Under the pieces are notes generated by a model that worked only from the letters and a program-made list of their open reading frames with translations, made no database searches and was not told where the DNA came from. This document shows, piece after piece, positions 8,974 through 18,626 of a DNA stretch of 39,590 bases. Within the stretch, counting starts at the first letter, position 1; each line of letters opens with the position of its first letter. The stretch lies in assembly GCA_028284865.1 (NCBI GenBank), contig JANQQV010000016.1:1-39590 (forward strand), given 5' to 3'. The position numbers and the translations under genes were made by a program. Source of the stretch: Rhodothermales bacterium (GTDB lineage Bacteria; Bacteroidota; Rhodothermia; Rhodothermales; UBA10348).

Positions 8974-10827
8974 ATGAGTTCAAAATCAGTCGAAACCCTG
9001 AACGAAGCCACCGTGCTGTTCGCAGGGGATTCCGGGGACGGCATGCAGCTGACCGGAACGCAGTTCACGCTGGCCACGGCGCACGCGATGAACGACTTGG
9101 CCACGCTGCCGGACTTCCCGGCCGAAATTCGCGCCCCGGTCGGTACGACGTACGGCGTATCCGGATTCCAACTCCACTTTGGATCCGTGGACATCCGCAC
9201 GCCCGGAGATGAGGTTGATCTGCTGGTCGCCATGAACCCGGCTGCCCTGGTCGTCAACCTTGACCGGGTGAAACCGGGCGGGACCGTGCTGGTCAACTCG
9301 AATTCGTTCGAGAAGAAGGACCTCAATCTGGCCAACCTGAAAGAGAACCCGCTTGAAGACGGGTCTCTTGACAAGTATCGCGTCATACAGGTCGAATTGA
9401 CGCGATTGACTCGGGAGACGCTGAAAGATTCCGGTTTGAATCAGAAGGCGATCGATCGCTCGAAGAACATGTTCGCCCTGGGCCTTGCCCTTTGGCTGTA
9501 TTCGCGCCCGATCGAACCGGCTCAGCGTTGGCTCGAGGCCAAGTTTGCCAAGAAGCCCGAGATCCGGGATGCGAACCTGGAGCTCCTCAAGAAGGGCTTC
9601 CATTTCGGCGAAACCACCGAGCAGTTCGTGACCCGCTACGAGGTGACGCCAGCGACCCTGCCTCCTGGCCGCTACCGCGCCGTGCAAGGTGTCCAAGCCT
9701 TGGCCATGGGAATCGTCGCGGCGGCGGACAAGAGCGGTCTTCCAATCACGTATGGGTCGTACCCGATCACGCCCGCCTCTGACCTGCTGCATGCCCTGAG
9801 TCGCTACAAGAATCACGGCATCATGACCATCCAGGCCGAGGATGAGATCGCGGCCATCGGCATGACGATCGGTGCCAGTTTTGGCGGGGCGCTCGGTATC
9901 ACAGGCACCTCAGGGCCTGGTATTGCCCTGAAGGGTGAAGCCATGGGCCTCGCTCACATCCTCGAGTTGCCGCTCGTCATCGTGAATGTGCAGCGTGGTG
10001 GACCGTCCACGGGCCTTCCCACGAAGACGGAGCAATCCGATTTGATGCAGGCGCTGTTCGGGCGAAATGGTGATGCGCCGATGCCGGTCATCGCTGCGTC
10101 CACGCCAGGCGATTGCTTCGAAGCTGCTTACGAAGCGTGTCGTATTGCCGTCAAGTACATGACGCCTGTCGTGCTGCTTTCGGATGGATACCTGGCGAAC
10201 GGTTCCGAACCGTGGCTCATTCCCGATCCCGATTCGCTTCGCGACTTCCCAGTCGAGTTCGCGACCGAGTTCAACGCGGAAGAGGAGGGTGAAGAAGTGT
10301 TCTGGCCGTTTGTGCGCAACGAGGAAACACTCGCTCGCCCGTGGGCCAAGCCCGGTACGCCGAAGTTGGAGCATCGTGTTGGTGGCCTGGAGAAAGCCGA
10401 CAAGACCGGCAACGTGTCCTACGACGCGGCCAACCACGAGAAGATGATCAAGCTGCGCGCCGAGAAGGTGGAGCGCGTCCAGCAGGACATGAAGCCGCTG
10501 GAAGTCTTCGGCTCCGAAGATGCGGATCTGCTCATCATCGGTTGGGGCTCGACGCGCGGTGCCATCGAGGCTGGCGTCACCCGGGCTCTGAACAACGGTC
10601 AGAAAGCAGCGGCCATTCATCTTCGCTGGGTGAACCCGCTACCGGCTGATCTGGGAGAGGTACTAGGTCGCTATTCCAAGTATCTGGTCCCTGAGCTGAA
10701 CAATGGACAGTTGGTGCGCATCCTGCGCGACAAATTCCTGCTGCCGTTCGAGGCCATGAACAAAATCCAGGGTCGACCTTTCGGGCCCTCGGAAATCGAA
10801 AGAAAGATTGCAGAAATGGTGGGTTGA
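8974..10827 (+). CDS. korA: 2-oxoacid:ferredoxin oxidoreductase, gamma-alpha fused subunit
   Basis: This is the large subunit of an enzyme that oxidatively decarboxylates a 2-oxoacid (2-oxoglutarate is the usual substrate for this type) to the acyl-CoA and reduces ferredoxin. Residues about 10-200 form the gamma domain (ATVLFAGDSGDGMQLTG). From about 235 the pyrimidine-binding alpha domain begins, with YGSYPITPASDLLHALS, then TSGPGIALKGEAMGLA and NVQRGGPSTGLPTKTEQSD. The C-terminal transketolase-like region includes LIIGWGSTRGAIEAG. 617 residues is the normal size for the fused form. korB follows directly, starting 17 bp after this stop. The substrate could also be another branched or aromatic 2-oxoacid. 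Confidence 0.93.
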   Translation: MSSKSVETLNEATVLFAGDSGDGMQLTGTQFTLATAHAMNDLATLPDFPAEIRAPVGTTYGVSGFQLHFGSVDIRTPGDEVDLLVAMNPAALVVNLDRVKPGGTVLVNSNSFEKKDLNLANLKENPLEDGSLDKYRVIQVELTRLTRETLKDSGLNQKAIDRSKNMFALGLALWLYSRPIEPAQRWLEAKFAKKPEIRDANLELLKKGFHFGETTEQFVTRYEVTPATLPPGRYRAVQGVQALAMGIVAAADKSGLPITYGSYPITPASDLLHALSRYKNHGIMTIQAEDEIAAIGMTIGASFGGALGITGTSGPGIALKGEAMGLAHILELPLVIVNVQRGGPSTGLPTKTEQSDLMQALFGRNGDAPMPVIAASTPGDCFEAAYEACRIAVKYMTPVVLLSDGYLANGSEPWLIPDPDSLRDFPVEFATEFNAEEEGEEVFWPFVRNEETLARPWAKPGTPKLEHRVGGLEKADKTGNVSYDAANHEKMIKLRAEKVERVQQDMKPLEVFGSEDADLLIIGWGSTRGAIEAGVTRALNNGQKAAAIHLRWVNPLPADLGEVLGRYSKYLVPELNNGQLVRILRDKFLLPFEAMNKIQGRPFGPSEIERKIAEMVG

Positions 10828-10844
10828 TCCCTGCCCGTAAGACT

Positions 10845-12116
<1,272 letters not shown>

Positions 12117-12199
12117 TGATCGTTGAATAGAGGTCGTCGAGCAGCGCTGGTTGTGCCGCTGTAGTCGAATCGGGCTGGATCGGGATTGAATGAATCTTC

Positions 12200-12228
12200 T
12201 TGAACGATCCTCGTCGGATTCGTATATT
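12200..12228 (+). promoter_or_regulatory. Predicted promoter of rpmE
   Basis: TTGAAC at 12200-12205 and TATATT at 12223-12228 are separated by 17 bp, a good match to a sigma70-type promoter. The following bases read TATATTTC, which also fits the Bacteroidota TAnnTTTG box except for the last base. The predicted transcript starts near 12235, giving a leader of about 85 nt before rpmE. Confidence 0.5.
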
Positions 12229-12320
12229 TCTAGGCTCACCGGAATTCCGGTCTCCGTTAACACAACAGCCTTTCCAACGGCTCCACAAACGCTTTTTGGG
12301 CGTGCCGTGAGGATACCAGC

Positions 12321-12545
12321 ATGAAAAAGGATCTCCATCCCGATTACCACACCATCAAGGTCAAGCTCGCTGATGGTACCGAGTTCGAAACGCGTTCGAC
12401 GATGTCGGGCGATTCCTACGTCTCGGAAGTGGACTCAACCAACCACCCGTTCTACACCGGCAAGCGTCAGTTTGTAGACACCGCGGGTCGTGTTGAGAAG
12501 TTCAACCGTCGCTACGGCAAGAAGGCGGCTCAGACCGAAGAGTAA
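12321..12545 (+). CDS. rpmE: 50S ribosomal protein L31 (zinc-free form)
   Basis: bL31 bridges the large subunit central protuberance and the small subunit. The 74-residue protein begins MKKDLHPDYHTIKVKLADG and ends with the typical HPFYTGKRQF and GRVEKFNRRYGKK. It has no cysteines, so the zinc-binding CxxC motifs of classical L31 are absent; this is the C-minus form that works without zinc. It is preceded by a promoter-like sequence at 12200-12228 and followed by a strong terminator at 12639-12669, so it is probably a single-gene transcript. Confidence 0.95.
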   Translation: MKKDLHPDYHTIKVKLADGTEFETRSTMSGDSYVSEVDSTNHPFYTGKRQFVDTAGRVEKFNRRYGKKAAQTEE

Positions 12546-12638
12546 TCGGTTCAGCGCGACTCTGGTCAACTCCTGGAGTCGCGGACCCTGCAAAGGGAAA
12601 GTTGGATGCAGTTCGCCTCAGCGCGGATTGCACTCGGA

Positions 12639-12669
12639 GCGGGACGCCGACTGGCGTCCCGCTTTTTTT
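12639..12669 (+). terminator. Rho-independent terminator after rpmE
   Basis: GCGGGACGCC at 12639-12648 pairs perfectly with GGCGTCCCGC at 12653-12662 over a 4-base loop and is followed by seven T residues at 12663-12669. It ends the rpmE transcript just upstream of the phosphorylase gene. Confidence 0.9.
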
Positions 12670-12698
12670 GTATCGTCCCGTCGCCAACCAGCGAAATC

Positions 12699-14033
12699 AT
12701 GCATGCAGTCGACTACATCCGGACAAAACGCGAAGGCGGTCAGCTGACCGACGGCCAGTGGCACGACCTGATCGCGCGATACACGGACGGAGACATCCCG
12801 GACTACCAGATGTCAGCATTGCTGATGGCTGCTTTCTTGAACGGGATGCAGGAAGCGGAAATGGTGTCCCTGACACATGCCATGCTGCACTCGGGTGTCG
12901 TTTTGGATCTCTCCGACATTGCCGGGCGCAAAGTGGATAAGCATTCCACAGGCGGTGTAGGCGACAAGGTCTCGATCCCGTTGGCTCCGATCGTGGCGGC
13001 CTGTGGCGTCCCCGTTCCGATGATTTCCGGTCGTGGCCTGGGTCATACGGGCGGCACGCTGGACAAACTCGAGTCCATTCCCGGATTCAGAACGGACCTG
13101 TCGATTGACGACTACCGCCGCCAGTTGGCGGACATCGGATTGGTGATGATTGGGCAGACGGCCGACATCGCGCCTGCGGACAAAAAGCTGTATGCACTGC
13201 GTGATGTCACAGCGACCGTCGAATTCGTTCCCTTCATCGCCGCCTCGATCCTCTCGAAGAAATTGGCGGAGGGCATAGATGCGCTGATCCTTGACGTCAA
13301 GCATGGCTCGGGCGCCTTCATGCAGGCAGAAGCGAATGCACGTCACCTGGCTGAGACCCTGGTTGGGGTCAGCGAAGGATTCGGAAAGCCGGCCGTTGCC
13401 CTGCTCACGGACATGGATCAGCCGCTGGGAAGGGCCGTCGGCAACTGGCCTGAAGTCGAAGAATCGATTGCGCTCTTGGCAGGAGAAGCGCCGGATGATC
13501 TCGAAGAAGTCACCTTGGCGTTGGCTGCAGAAATGATTGTCGCCGGTCATCAAGCCGAGACCATTACTGAAGCACTAGACAAAGCAAAGGACGCCATTCA
13601 ATCGGGCGCAGCCATGGATCGATTCCGGATGATGGTCGAGGTGCAGGGAGGAGATGTCGAGAGCATTGCAAACCCGGGTAAGCGCACGGAGCAGGCTGTT
13701 GCGGCCGACGTCCGCGCGCCGGACGATGCTGCCGGATTCGTCACCCGTATTGACGCGCTGGACGTCGGCCGCGCCATGGTCACGCTTGGAGCTGGTCGCC
13801 AGACGAAAGAGGATGACGTGGACCCATTGGCGGGATGCGTCCTTTTGAAGCGAGAGGGAGACGCCATCGCACCTGGTGATGTCATCGCTCGCGTGATGGC
13901 TTCGACCGAAGAGCGCATGGAGGCCTGCATCGAAGGTCTTCAGTCCGCATGGTCCTTTGGCGAACGCTCTGTATCTGCGGGTTCGCGCATCACGGATCGG
14001 TACGCAGACGGCGCCTGGCGTTCGGGCAAATAG
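12699..14033 (+). CDS. deoA: Thymidine / pyrimidine-nucleoside phosphorylase
   Basis: The enzyme performs phosphorolysis of thymidine (and uridine in broader homologues) to the base and (deoxy)ribose-1-phosphate in pyrimidine salvage. From ATG 12699 it has 444 residues, in the family range. Markers are the phosphate-binding KHSTGGVGDKVS at about 88-99, SGRGLGHTGGTLDKLESIPG at about 112-131, and VKHGSGAFM at about 199-207. The C-terminal domain (about 345 onward) is the usual alpha/beta lobe. An in-frame upstream extension to 12606 is rejected because it would run through the rpmE terminator stem. Whether it is thymidine-specific (deoA) or broad (pdp) cannot be told here. Confidence 0.92.
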   Translation: MHAVDYIRTKREGGQLTDGQWHDLIARYTDGDIPDYQMSALLMAAFLNGMQEAEMVSLTHAMLHSGVVLDLSDIAGRKVDKHSTGGVGDKVSIPLAPIVAACGVPVPMISGRGLGHTGGTLDKLESIPGFRTDLSIDDYRRQLADIGLVMIGQTADIAPADKKLYALRDVTATVEFVPFIAASILSKKLAEGIDALILDVKHGSGAFMQAEANARHLAETLVGVSEGFGKPAVALLTDMDQPLGRAVGNWPEVEESIALLAGEAPDDLEEVTLALAAEMIVAGHQAETITEALDKAKDAIQSGAAMDRFRMMVEVQGGDVESIANPGKRTEQAVAADVRAPDDAAGFVTRIDALDVGRAMVTLGAGRQTKEDDVDPLAGCVLLKREGDAIAPGDVIARVMASTEERMEACIEGLQSAWSFGERSVSAGSRITDRYADGAWRSGK

Positions 14034-14204
14034 CCTCGACCGGGATCTCATTGCGCGTCAAGTGAATCTACGGGAGCTTCGTTCCGTAAGACCTCTTTCG
14101 ATCCGGCTCATCCCCGTGGCCGGAAGACGAATGGGTGGACCCGACCACCTTCACTATATTCTGCCAGGGAACTCTCCTCCCACACACTCAACATCTGGTA
14201 AGAC

Positions 14205-14972
14205 ATGTCGATCTGGGCACGCTTCACGCGTTTCATCAAATCCGTTTTCGGCGGCGCAATCTCGGCCCTCGAAGACCCCAAGCTCATTCTGGAACAGAAC
14301 ATTCGCGAACTGAATGATCAGGTCCCGAAGATGAATGAGAACATCGCGACGGTGAAAGCCAACGTGATGATGCTTCAGAAGGAAGTAAAGAAGTACGAAA
14401 AGGAGCTTGCCGATGTGACGGCCAAGATCAAGGCTGGTATCCAGGCGGGTCGCGATGATATCGCCGAGCGCTACGCCATGCGCCTCGAGGGTGTCCAGGA
14501 GAACCTGGCTAGCACCAAAGAGCAGCTGAAGTATGCCTCTGCGGCCTACGACAAAGCGCTCCAGGTCAAAAAGGCATTCATGCGCGAGAAAGAGCGCAAG
14601 ATCGCCGAGGCCAAAGATGCCCTGCGTGCACACGAGCGGGCCAAGTGGCAGGCCAAAGTTGCCGACACACTTGAGTCATTCGAAGTGACGGGCATCGATC
14701 AGACGCACGACGAAATGATCAGCCGTCTGCAGGAGCAGACTGCCCGCAGCGAGGCGCGCATGGAAATGGCGCTAGACTCGGTCGACTCCGAAGCGCTCAA
14801 GATCGAGGAAGATGCCCAGCAGATCAGGGCTTCTGAGCTCGTCAAGCAGTTCAAGCTTGAAATGGGCGTGGGCGACACCAGCGGCGCGAAAGAAGAGCCG
14901 CAGCTCGATGTCCCGGAGAAGGAAGCCGAGACGGGTGGCAAGACCATCGGTCGCGAGCGGACCCAGAACTGA
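14205..14972 (+). CDS. pspA: PspA/IM30 (ESCRT-III-like) membrane-stress protein
   Basis: PspA-family proteins are long helical proteins that polymerise on the inner face of the cytoplasmic membrane and stabilise or remodel it. The 255-residue product has the amphipathic N-terminal helix (MSIWARFTRFIKSVFGG), the LEDPKLILEQNIRELNDQ segment and continuous coiled-coil to about residue 215. A charged tail ends GGKTIGRERTQN. TATATT at 14155-14160 is a plausible -10 without an obvious -35. It heads a likely operon with two downstream genes of related character. No PspF-type regulator is present in the window. Confidence 0.92.
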   Translation: MSIWARFTRFIKSVFGGAISALEDPKLILEQNIRELNDQVPKMNENIATVKANVMMLQKEVKKYEKELADVTAKIKAGIQAGRDDIAERYAMRLEGVQENLASTKEQLKYASAAYDKALQVKKAFMREKERKIAEAKDALRAHERAKWQAKVADTLESFEVTGIDQTHDEMISRLQEQTARSEARMEMALDSVDSEALKIEEDAQQIRASELVKQFKLEMGVGDTSGAKEEPQLDVPEKEAETGGKTIGRERTQN

Positions 14973-15005
14973 TTGGCTCACCAAACCGGTTGACCTGCCG
15001 TGGCG

Positions 15006-15497
15006 ATGACTCCCGAGGAATACGAAGCATTCAAGGAGGCCGAGAAGGCGCACCTTCGGAAGTTGCGTGAGCTGAAGAAGACCCATCAGCAACTGCAACG
15101 AAAAGCGAAAGTGACGGGCGCCGTCACGGACATGGCCGAGGGCATCAACAGCCTCTTCAACGAGCACGAGGAGATGGTGGAGAAGCTGCAACGCGACTCC
15201 ATCGAATCCGAGGCTCGTATGGAAGTGGCCCTCGACAACGTCGAAGCGTCCGACTCCACGTTGGAAGCTCTGGACGCGGCCGAGCTCGAAGCGGATCAGT
15301 CCCTGAGAAAGGCGCGCGCGCAAGAATTGATTCGGCAAATGAAAGCTGCCCAGGGCGATCGTTCCGATTCCGTTTCTTCGACTCCGTCATCCGATGCCAC
15401 CGTATCCACGGAAGGGCAGCGTGAATCGTCCGAAACTCAGGCACCCAAGCCCTCGTCCGATCTACCTGAAAAAACCATCGGGAGGATGAAGCGTTGA
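15006..15497 (+). CDS. PspA-tail-like coiled-coil protein
   Basis: This 163-residue protein resembles the C-terminal half of the neighbouring PspA. ESEARMEVALDNVE and KARAQELIRQMK here align with RSEARMEMALDSVD and RASELVKQFKLE there, and both end in a KTIGR tail (LPEKTIGRMKR against GGKTIGRERTQN). It lacks the amphipathic N-terminal helix and most of the PspA hairpin. The region at about 120-150 is Ser/Thr-rich and probably disordered. ATG 15006 is chosen; GTG 15000 is an alternative two codons upstream. It probably arose by duplication of part of pspA and may co-assemble with it; this is inference. Confidence 0.75.
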   Translation: MTPEEYEAFKEAEKAHLRKLRELKKTHQQLQRKAKVTGAVTDMAEGINSLFNEHEEMVEKLQRDSIESEARMEVALDNVEASDSTLEALDAAELEADQSLRKARAQELIRQMKAAQGDRSDSVSSTPSSDATVSTEGQRESSETQAPKPSSDLPEKTIGRMKR

Positions 15498-15525
15498 TGC
15501 CGTCTGGCGTGACCCTGAATCCTGA

Positions 15526-16446
15526 TTGACGACTACCTTTTTGCCCGGCGACGCTTCGCCTGTCCTGCCTGCTGACGTGACTCGCAACCAACTCGATATC
15601 AACTACACCCGGGAAGCATTCCTGCATCCATGGAACCTCACGTTCCTGATTGTCTCGATGCTGGTGGCGTTCGGCGTGTCGTTGACGGGAGCTACGTGGC
15701 CGTTCGATGTGGCTCTGCTGGTTACATCGGGGCTCGAGCTGGCCTATTTGGGCACCATGCCCAGGAATGATCGATTCCGTCGTGCCATTCGCTCGCGACG
15801 TGCCGCGGAGCATGCCAAGCCGCCGTCACAGAAAGAACTCTTCCAGACGCTGGCCGCCCAGGATCGTCGTCGGTACGCCCGTCTGCGGAAACTGGAAAAG
15901 GAGATTCGGGCGAACTACCGCAAACTCAGCTACGCCTCACAAGGTATGCTGGACTCTCACCTGAAGAAAATCGACGGGTTGCTCGAGTCATACATGAAGT
16001 TGCTCTATCAGAAGGAGCGCTACGAGTTCTCCGCCCAGTCAGGAGTCGAGTCTGAGGTCCTTCGTGCCATCGACTTGCTGCGCGAAGACATGGAAGACGA
16101 CACGCCACGTGTCCGGGCCATCAAGGCACGTCGCCTCCGAATTCTGGAGCAGCGACTGGAGCGTTCCAAGAAGGGCCAGGAAAACCTGGAGATTATCGAA
16201 GCGCAGCTCGAGACCATTGAGGATGTGGTCAAATACATCCACGAGCAGTCTCTGACACTGCGCAATCCGGAGGAGATCTCCTTCCAGCTCGACACCTTGC
16301 TCACCGAAGTAGAGGAGACACAGGCGTCGGTTGAGGAGCTCGAGGAAGTCTTTGCCAATCCGGTCGACTTGCTCAATGAGATGGACACGTTCGAAGACCC
16401 CACCCAGGAGTCTTCCGAATCATCCCAGGAGAAGGTGCGCGAATAG
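15526..16446 (+). CDS. Two-TM membrane protein with long coiled coil, in the pspA operon
   Basis: I do not recognise a named family. The frame begins right after an in-frame TGA (15523-15525) at TTG 15526, so the start must be this TTG or a later codon such as the GTG of ADVTRNQ. Residues about 36-55 and 58-77 are two hydrophobic helices (LTFLIVSMLVAFGVSL; DVALLVTSGLELAYLG). The rest is highly charged and helical, with long coiled-coil stretches to about 285 and an acidic end. It probably lies in the inner membrane with its coiled coil in the cytoplasm. It could be a membrane anchor for the PspA proteins encoded just upstream; that role is inferred from position and shape only. Confidence 0.75.
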   Translation: MTTTFLPGDASPVLPADVTRNQLDINYTREAFLHPWNLTFLIVSMLVAFGVSLTGATWPFDVALLVTSGLELAYLGTMPRNDRFRRAIRSRRAAEHAKPPSQKELFQTLAAQDRRRYARLRKLEKEIRANYRKLSYASQGMLDSHLKKIDGLLESYMKLLYQKERYEFSAQSGVESEVLRAIDLLREDMEDDTPRVRAIKARRLRILEQRLERSKKGQENLEIIEAQLETIEDVVKYIHEQSLTLRNPEEISFQLDTLLTEVEETQASVEELEEVFANPVDLLNEMDTFEDPTQESSESSQEKVRE

Positions 16447-16507
16447 GCCCTTCGAATCCACGATTCGGCGTATCTTCCGGCCGAGTCCCGTCCATCATTT
16501 TTCCTGC

Positions 16508-17290
16508 ATGTCATACACCACGCTTCTGGTTGATGTCGATGACAGCGGCATTGCGACCGTCACCATCAACCGCCCCGACAAACTGAATGCCCTGAACGCT
16601 GACGTCATTGATGACCTCGATGCGTTCTTTTCCCGCGCAGAGACTGACGAATCCATCAAAGGAATCATCCTGACGGGAGCTGGCGAAAAGAGCTTTGTTG
16701 CAGGTGCAGACATTGCGCGATTCCGGGAACTGGATGGGCCATCAGGCCGCCTGTTCGCCGATCGAGGGCAAGCCGTTTTCAACCGCATCGAGAATCTTCC
16801 CAAGCCGGTCATCGCCGCCATCAACGGCTTTGCACTGGGTGGGGGAAGTGAGCTGGCCCTCGCGTGCCACATCCGGATCGCCGCAGACAACGCGGTCTTC
16901 GGACAGCCTGAAGTGAATCTCGGTATTCTGCCGGGATATGGAGCCACACAGCGCTTGCCGCGATTGGTGGGTCTGGGCATAGCCACGGAACTGATCCTGA
17001 CGGGCAACATGATCAAGGCGGATCGGGCGCATGCCATCGGCCTGGCCAATCAGGTCGTCCCCGCGGCTGAACTGATGGGCGCCGCTCGGAAGATGATGGG
17101 CACCATCCTGTCGAAAGCGCCGATTGCTGTGGCGCTGTCGCTCAAAGCGCTTCGGGTGGCAGATCGTCCATTGGCGGAAGGTCTGGATGTCGAGGCCGGT
17201 TTGTTTGGAGAGGCCTGCGATACGGAGGATTTCAAGGAGGGGGTCGAGGCGTTTCTCGGCAAGCGTAAAGCTTCCTTCACCGGTCGGTAG
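16508..17290 (+). CDS. Enoyl-CoA hydratase/isomerase (crotonase superfamily)
   Basis: The enzyme probably hydrates trans-2-enoyl-CoA (crotonyl-CoA class) in fatty acid oxidation or butanoate metabolism. ATG 16508 gives 260 residues, the usual length. The oxyanion-hole segments are AGADIARF and NGFALGGGSELALAC; the two catalytic glutamates are in GGGSELALAC and GQPEVNLGILPGYGATQRL, as in active hydratases. The ORF is open upstream to 16331, but that part overlaps the previous gene in another frame. It starts 61 bp after the coiled-coil gene and ends 12 bp before the CNNM gene. Exact chain-length specificity cannot be read from sequence. Confidence 0.93.
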   Translation: MSYTTLLVDVDDSGIATVTINRPDKLNALNADVIDDLDAFFSRAETDESIKGIILTGAGEKSFVAGADIARFRELDGPSGRLFADRGQAVFNRIENLPKPVIAAINGFALGGGSELALACHIRIAADNAVFGQPEVNLGILPGYGATQRLPRLVGLGIATELILTGNMIKADRAHAIGLANQVVPAAELMGAARKMMGTILSKAPIAVALSLKALRVADRPLAEGLDVEAGLFGEACDTEDFKEGVEAFLGKRKASFTGR

Positions 17291-17302
17291 GTCACCCACC
17301 CC

Positions 17303-18592
17303 ATGGAAATCGCCTTTATTCTGATTGCGCTGGTCTTCAGCGCGTTTTTTTCGGGGTCCGAGATCGCGTTCGTCGCGGCCAACCGACTCCGCGTAGAGGT
17401 GTTTGCTCGTCGCGGAGGCATGGTCGGGGGACTGGTTTCGGGATTCCTGGAAAAGCCGGCGACGTTTCTGACCACGACGCTCGTGGGCAACAACCTGGCC
17501 CTGGTTCTCTATTCAACCCTGGTCGCCCTTTCCCTGGAAGCGCCGCTTCAGGCGTTTTTTGGTGATCTGCTGGGCATGCCCGGAGCGGCGGATGTGCTCG
17601 CGCTGACTGTTCAGACGATCATCGCTTCGGTGGTCGTATTGATCATCGGGGAAGTCATCCCCAAATCGATCATGCGGGAAGTTGCCAACCGGGCCGTGTT
17701 TTGGCTGGCTGTCCCTCTGCGGGTTACTTACTTCCTGCTGCTGCCGCTCATTCTCATTTCCCGGTGGACGGCCACCGGTCTGATGAAGCTGGCCGGAATT
17801 GACGCCGATTCCTTTTCAGACTTTATCCGCAGGGACTTTGAGTTGCTGATCGAGGAAAGCAAACGTTCGGGAGAACTGGATCTGGACGAGGAGGAGTCGA
17901 TACTTGTGTCGAATGTTTTCGCCATGGGCTCCATTCGCCTGAAGGAGTCGATGGTCCCGCGTACGGACATCATCGCATTGGACGAGACATCTTCCATTGA
18001 CGAGCTACGCACGGCTTTTGTAGAAACAGGCCACTCCAAGATTCCGATCTATCGGGAGAACATCGACAAGATCGTGGGTGTCGCGTTTGCATACGATCTG
18101 TTCTCCAATCCCAAATCGATCGAGGACATCATTCGTCCCGCAACGTTTGCACCGGAAACGAAGCTTTCCAAAGAACTCCTTCAGGAGTTTCTGGAAACCA
18201 ACACATCGATCGCCATTGTGATCGATGAGTATGGTGGGACGGCCGGTCTGGTCACGTCTGAAGACCTGCTTGAAGAGATCTTCGGCGACATCCAGGACGA
18301 GTTTGACGTGGCCGAAAACATGCTGCGCGTGCTCAGTGACGACGCGGTCATCGCCAGTGGTCGGCTGGAGATTGACCAGTTGGACGAAGACACGGATCTG
18401 AAGCTACCCGAAGGTGACTTCGAAACGGTCGCTGGTTACCTGCTGGAGCGGCTGGGGACGATCCCTAAAGTGCGCGATGAATTCGAGCTGGACGGCTTCC
18501 GATTCGTCATCCTGCGGGCCACGGCCAACCGGATCGACCTGGTACGCATATCCAAAGTGCCGCCCGTCGAAGCCGTCGCGACCCCGAGCTAG
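17303..18592 (+). CDS. CNNM/CorC-family membrane protein (hemolysin C-like)
   Basis: Members of this family are linked to magnesium (or other cation) export and homeostasis. The 429-residue protein has an N-terminal DUF21/CNNM membrane domain to about residue 190, beginning EIAFILIALVFSAFFSGSEIAF and containing the LVGNNLALVLYS segment. A CBS pair follows (SMVPRTDIIALDE...; SIAIVIDEYGGTAGLVTSEDLLEEIFGDI, about 215-340), and then a C-terminal CorC/HlyC domain ending about residue 420. Start ATG 17303 lies 12 bp after the hydratase stop, so the two are likely cotranscribed. Convergent with floA. Substrate is uncertain. Confidence 0.92.
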   Translation: MEIAFILIALVFSAFFSGSEIAFVAANRLRVEVFARRGGMVGGLVSGFLEKPATFLTTTLVGNNLALVLYSTLVALSLEAPLQAFFGDLLGMPGAADVLALTVQTIIASVVVLIIGEVIPKSIMREVANRAVFWLAVPLRVTYFLLLPLILISRWTATGLMKLAGIDADSFSDFIRRDFELLIEESKRSGELDLDEEESILVSNVFAMGSIRLKESMVPRTDIIALDETSSIDELRTAFVETGHSKIPIYRENIDKIVGVAFAYDLFSNPKSIEDIIRPATFAPETKLSKELLQEFLETNTSIAIVIDEYGGTAGLVTSEDLLEEIFGDIQDEFDVAENMLRVLSDDAVIASGRLEIDQLDEDTDLKLPEGDFETVAGYLLERLGTIPKVRDEFELDGFRFVILRATANRIDLVRISKVPPVEAVATPS

Positions 18593-18626
18593 CGCTATTC
18601 TGTCCGACCAACCCTTTGACGGGTGC

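Noticed and set aside
12606..12698. Upstream extension of the phosphorylase gene
   Set aside because: The extension would translate through the rpmE terminator stem and has no family resemblance.
16331..16507. Upstream extension of the enoyl-CoA hydratase gene
   Set aside because: It overlaps the coiled-coil gene in a different frame and is Arg/Ser-rich, as out-of-frame translations are.
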